The position numbers and the translations under genes were made by a program. The notes below the pieces were generated by a model that ran no database searches, had not been told where the DNA came from, and saw nothing but the letters and a program-made list of their open reading frames with translations. Positions 16,282-18,843 of a stretch of 18,843 nt of DNA are shown piece by piece. Each line of letters begins with the position of its first letter. The stretch's first letter is position 1. This DNA is from Porphyromonadaceae bacterium. GTDB taxonomy: Bacteria > Bacteroidota > Bacteroidia > Bacteroidales > Dysgonomonadaceae. The stretch lies in assembly GCA_022840285.1 (NCBI GenBank), contig JALHIE010000113.1:1-18843 (forward strand). Direction: 5' to 3'.

Positions 16282-18361
16282 TTACTGCACAAATCCCCTG
16301 TTTTTCAACAGGTAGATTGGATTAGGTTCTGCTCCGCGGTACTTCTTGTAAAGGATCATCGGGTCGTCCGAGTTGCCTTTTGACAAAATGTTTTCACGGA
16401 ACGAGGCCGCTGTTTCTTTATCGAACACTCCTTTTTCAGCAAAAGGCTGGAACGCATCGGCATCCAATACTTCTGCCCAGAGGTAAGCGTAATATCCGGC
16501 AGAGTAGCCCCCGCTAAAGATGTGCGAGAAATAGGTGCTGCGGTAACGGGGGATAATTTCGCTGATAAGTCCGATCTTCTCCATGGATTTTTTCTCAAAA
16601 TCGCGAACGTCAATATTTTTTCTTTCGCTTTGTGTGTGGTAATCCATATCGAGCAGTGCAGCCGCAACAAATTCGGTGGTAGTGAATCCCATATTGAATT
16701 TGGACGCTGCGTCTATTTTAGCGATCAGTGAATCGGGGATTACTTCACCTGTTTGGTAATGTTTGGCGTAAAGTTTTAACACTTCGGGATGGAATGCCCA
16801 ATGCTCCATGATTTGTGAGGGAAGTTCCACAAAGTCGCGCGACACGCTTGTGCCGGAAACGCCTGAATAGGTCACGTTTGACAACATTCCGTGCAAACCG
16901 TGTCCGAATTCGTGGAAAAGTGTTTCCACTTCGTCCAGCGTAAGCAGTGAAGGAGTGGTTTCCGTGGGACGTGTAAAGTTGCCCACATTGAAAACGAGCG
17001 GACGGATGTTTTCGCCGTTGCGGATTTGCTGTCCGCGGAAGCTGCTCATCCAGGCTCCCGCATTTTTACCGGAACGCGGAAAGTAGTCGGTATAGAATAC
17101 CGAAATATGGGAGCCGTCGGCATCCAGCACCTCATAAGCTTCTACTTCGGGATGGTAAACCGGAACGTTATCCAACTTTTTGAAATTCAGTCCGTAGAGA
17201 CGGTTGGCTACTTCAAATACGCCTTCGCGAACGTTTTCCATCTTGAAGTAGGGTCTGATTTCTTCTTCGTTGAGGGCATACTTCTGTAGGCGGAGTTTTT
17301 CGGTGTAATACCACCAGTCCCACGATTCGATTTTAAAGTTTCCGCCTTCGGCGTCGACCATCGCCTGAAGTTCGGCAGCCTCTTTCTTTGCCTGTGGTAA
17401 AGCGTACTTCCATACATCGTTGAGCAGCTTGTAAACGTTTGCCGCTGTTTTAGCCATGTTTTCGTCCAGTATGAAATCGGCGTGGGTTTTGTAGCCGAGC
17501 ATTTGCGCTTTTTCGATACGCAGGTTCACGATGTCGTTGATGATTTTCTTGTTGTCGTTTTCGTTATCGTTGTCGCCGCGGTTGAACATGGCCTTGTATA
17601 GTTTTTCCCTTAACTCACGTTTTTCAGCATACTGCAGGAACGGTAACCAACTGGGTTTTTGAAGGGTGAATACCCACTTTCCATCCTGTCCTTCCTTTTT
17701 AGCGGTTTCAGCAGCAGCAGCGATTACTCCTTCGGGGAGTCCGGCCAGATCATGTTGATTTTCGAGTACCAATTTAAAACCGTTGGTCTCTTTCAGCAGG
17801 TTGTTCCCGAATTTAAGCGTAAGGGAGGAAAGTTCCTTGTTGATTTCACGGAGCCTGTTTTTCTCTGTTTCGCCCAACATGCTTCCCGAACGGACAAACC
17901 CTTTATAATAGTTGTCCAGCAAACGATACTGTTCGGTAGTCAGGTTCATGCTTGTCGTTAAAATTGATGTTATCCCGGTGTTCGGACATCAGCGGGGATA
18001 ACTCCTCAGCCAACGCCTGAATAGAATCGTTGGTTTCAGCTCCCTTTAAACCGTAAAAGACGCGTGAAACCCTGTTTAATAAACGTCCGCTGTTATCCAA
18101 TGCCGCGATGGTATTTTCAAATGTAGGCGGTTCGGCATTGTTTGCAATGGAATCAATTTCTCCGGCTTCCTCTTTCATCCCTTTCAGGAATGCAGGTTTA
18201 AAGTCGGCAAATGAAATTTGGTCAAAAGGGGGCATTCCGAAAGGTGTGTCGAATTCGGCGTAAAAAATAGCTCCGTTTTCACGGGCCTGTTCCCCGGTTT
18301 TTGCGTTGTTACAAGCAAGTAAGGTCATAGCTGCTAACAAGATAAGTAAAATTTTTTTCAT
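16282..18361 (-). pseudogene. dcp: M3 family peptidyl-dipeptidase (Dcp-like) lipoprotein, frame broken at about 17950
   Basis: Two frames form an M3A zinc peptidase of about 700 residues. The first (18361 to about 17950) starts with a lipoprotein signal (MKKILLILLAAMTLLAC, Cys17), then GMPPFDQISFADFKPAFLKGM and ELSPLMSEHRDNINFNDK. The second (about 17949-16282) resumes MNLTTEQYRLLDNYYKGFVRSG and carries FHEFGHGLHGML (the HExxH zinc motif, residues 346-350 of this part) with the third ligand Glu in RDFVELPSQIMEHWAF, a context closer to Dcp than to oligopeptidase A. Missing at the join are about 13-14 residues matching the family LFxRVKAVY segment; a 41 bp loss would fit the frame. The first frame runs on to 17903. 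Dcp enzymes remove dipeptides from peptide C-termini; the lipoprotein signal places this one in the periplasm or at a membrane. Confidence 0.9.
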
Positions 18362-18395
18362 TCGAGTACTAATTGATTGTTATTTAAACGATTGT

Positions 18396-18417
18396 AAAAA
18401 AGTATTGAAACTTTTTT
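18396..18417 (-). promoter_or_regulatory. A/T-rich stem-loop in the M3 peptidase leader
   Basis: AAAAAAGT/ACTTTTTT makes an 8 bp stem with loop ATTGAA, beginning about 6 bases after the predicted transcription start. It shares the 16-base core AAAGTATTGAAACTTT with the initiator-tRNA terminator at 8241-8256. On the minus strand it ends in a T-run, so it could act as a weak attenuator; this is inference. Confidence 0.4.
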
Positions 18418-18429
18418 TGAGAATTGCAG

Positions 18430-18437
18430 CAAAGGTA
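18430..18437 (-). promoter_or_regulatory. -7 promoter box of the M3 peptidase gene
   Basis: On the minus strand TACCTTTG is a perfect TAnnTTTG box, 68 bases upstream of the ATG at 18361. No clear -33 TTTG is seen. Confidence 0.55.
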
Positions 18438-18547
18438 TAACTTTTTGCTTATTAATTAAGGATTTAGCCGATGGTTTTGCCCGAAGTGCTGTCATTTTTT
18501 TATTTTTTTTGAAGAAAATTTTAAAAAAAACAAAAAAAAGCCGGAAA

Positions 18548-18580
18548 TTTGGAAAATATAAAAAATTGTTGATATATTTG
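18548..18580 (+). promoter_or_regulatory. Promoter of the SPFH protein gene
   Basis: TTTG at 18548-18551 and TATATTTG at 18573-18580 are separated by 21 bases, an almost ideal Bacteroidota -33/-7 promoter, 35 bases before the ATG at 18616. The rest of the 18362-18615 divergent intergenic region is A/T-rich and shows no gene. Confidence 0.72.
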
Positions 18581-18615
18581 CAATATCAAAATAATATCAT
18601 TTTAAATTAATCGAT

Positions 18616-18843
18616 ATGGAAACAAAAGAATTTAATTTTAAGAGTTTTAAAGCGAACGGGTTTCTTATGTTTTTTTTGTTGCTCCTAATGCTTGGGGGAA
18701 CAGTTTTTAGTTTTTTTCTGGGAAATGCGGGAATTATAGCCGGTTGTTTTTTAGCATTGATCTGGTTTGTACTGCTTTTCGGATTTGTAAAACTCGAACC
18801 CAATGAAGCAGTAGTGATGATCTTCTTTGGGAAGTACAAGGGT
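18616..18843 (+). CDS. SPFH/band-7 domain membrane protein (partial, N-terminus only)
   Basis: The first 76 codons of a gene that leaves the window. It starts METKEFNFKSFKANGF, followed by two hydrophobic helices (about residues 17-36 and 39-57), then KLEPNEAVVMIFFGKYKG. This last motif is where the SPFH (stomatin/prohibitin/flotillin, band 7) domain begins in Bacteroides proteins of the same N-terminal pattern. Such proteins form large oligomeric assemblies at the inner membrane and often associate with membrane proteases; the specific role is unknown. It is divergent from the M3 peptidase gene. Confidence 0.85.
   Translation, partial: METKEFNFKSFKANGFLMFFLLLLMLGGTVFSFFLGNAGIIAGCFLALIWFVLLFGFVKLEPNEAVVMIFFGKYKG

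Overview
The window reads as chromosomal DNA of a Bacteroidota bacterium, most likely order Bacteroidales (Dysgonomonas/Proteiniphilum/Bacteroides-like). The evidence is a set of TAnnTTTG (-7) promoter boxes in front of many genes, weak or absent Shine-Dalgarno sequences, the fused SecD-SecF architecture, the Bacteroidales-type DUF1015 protein, tRNAs without an encoded CCA, and GH76/GH92/GH5 glycosidases. I see no phage, insertion sequence, CRISPR array, toxin-antitoxin or defence module. No gene-free stretch exceeds about 260 bp.

Layout. From 1 to 6.4 kb, on +: a DUF1015 protein, an M20 amidohydrolase, an Lrp/AsnC regulator, then a GH76 (alpha-1,6-mannanase-like) and a GH92 (alpha-mannosidase) gene. 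From 6.4 to 8.2 kb: an RlpA-like lipid- or periplasm-directed double-psi-barrel protein on -, and a divergent GH5 glycosidase on +. At 8.3 kb: an initiator tRNA (C1:A72 mismatch) on - with its own terminator and promoter. From 8.4 to 11.5 kb, on +: a dolichol-phosphate-mannose-synthase-like GT2, a class I dihydroorotase overlapping it by 4 bp, and a MurG-like glycosyltransferase, closed by a strong hairpin terminator shared with a tRNA-Thr(CGT) on -. From 11.6 to 18.4 kb, all on -: an exported PQQ-type beta-propeller protein, SecDF, and a Dcp-like M3 lipoprotein peptidase. At the right edge an SPFH/band-7 membrane protein starts on + and runs out of the window.

The main oddity is that six of the thirteen protein genes (GH76, GH92, dihydroorotase, MurG-like GT, SecDF, M3 peptidase) are each broken exactly once. 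In each, the reading frame changes at a point where a block of family-conserved residues is missing, from about 9 to about 65 residues. On both sides the protein is well preserved with no further stops. The other genes look full length and intact. Because SecDF and pyrimidine synthesis are not expected to be lost together with four other genes while everything else stays pristine, the simplest reading is a systematic sequence or assembly artefact (small gaps closed without Ns), or a very recent burst of deletions. The living cell may well have all six genes whole. I found no convincing novel system.

The glycosidase part (Lrp regulator, GH76, GH92) suggests breakdown of alpha-mannan or N-glycan mannose, without a SusC/SusD pair in view.
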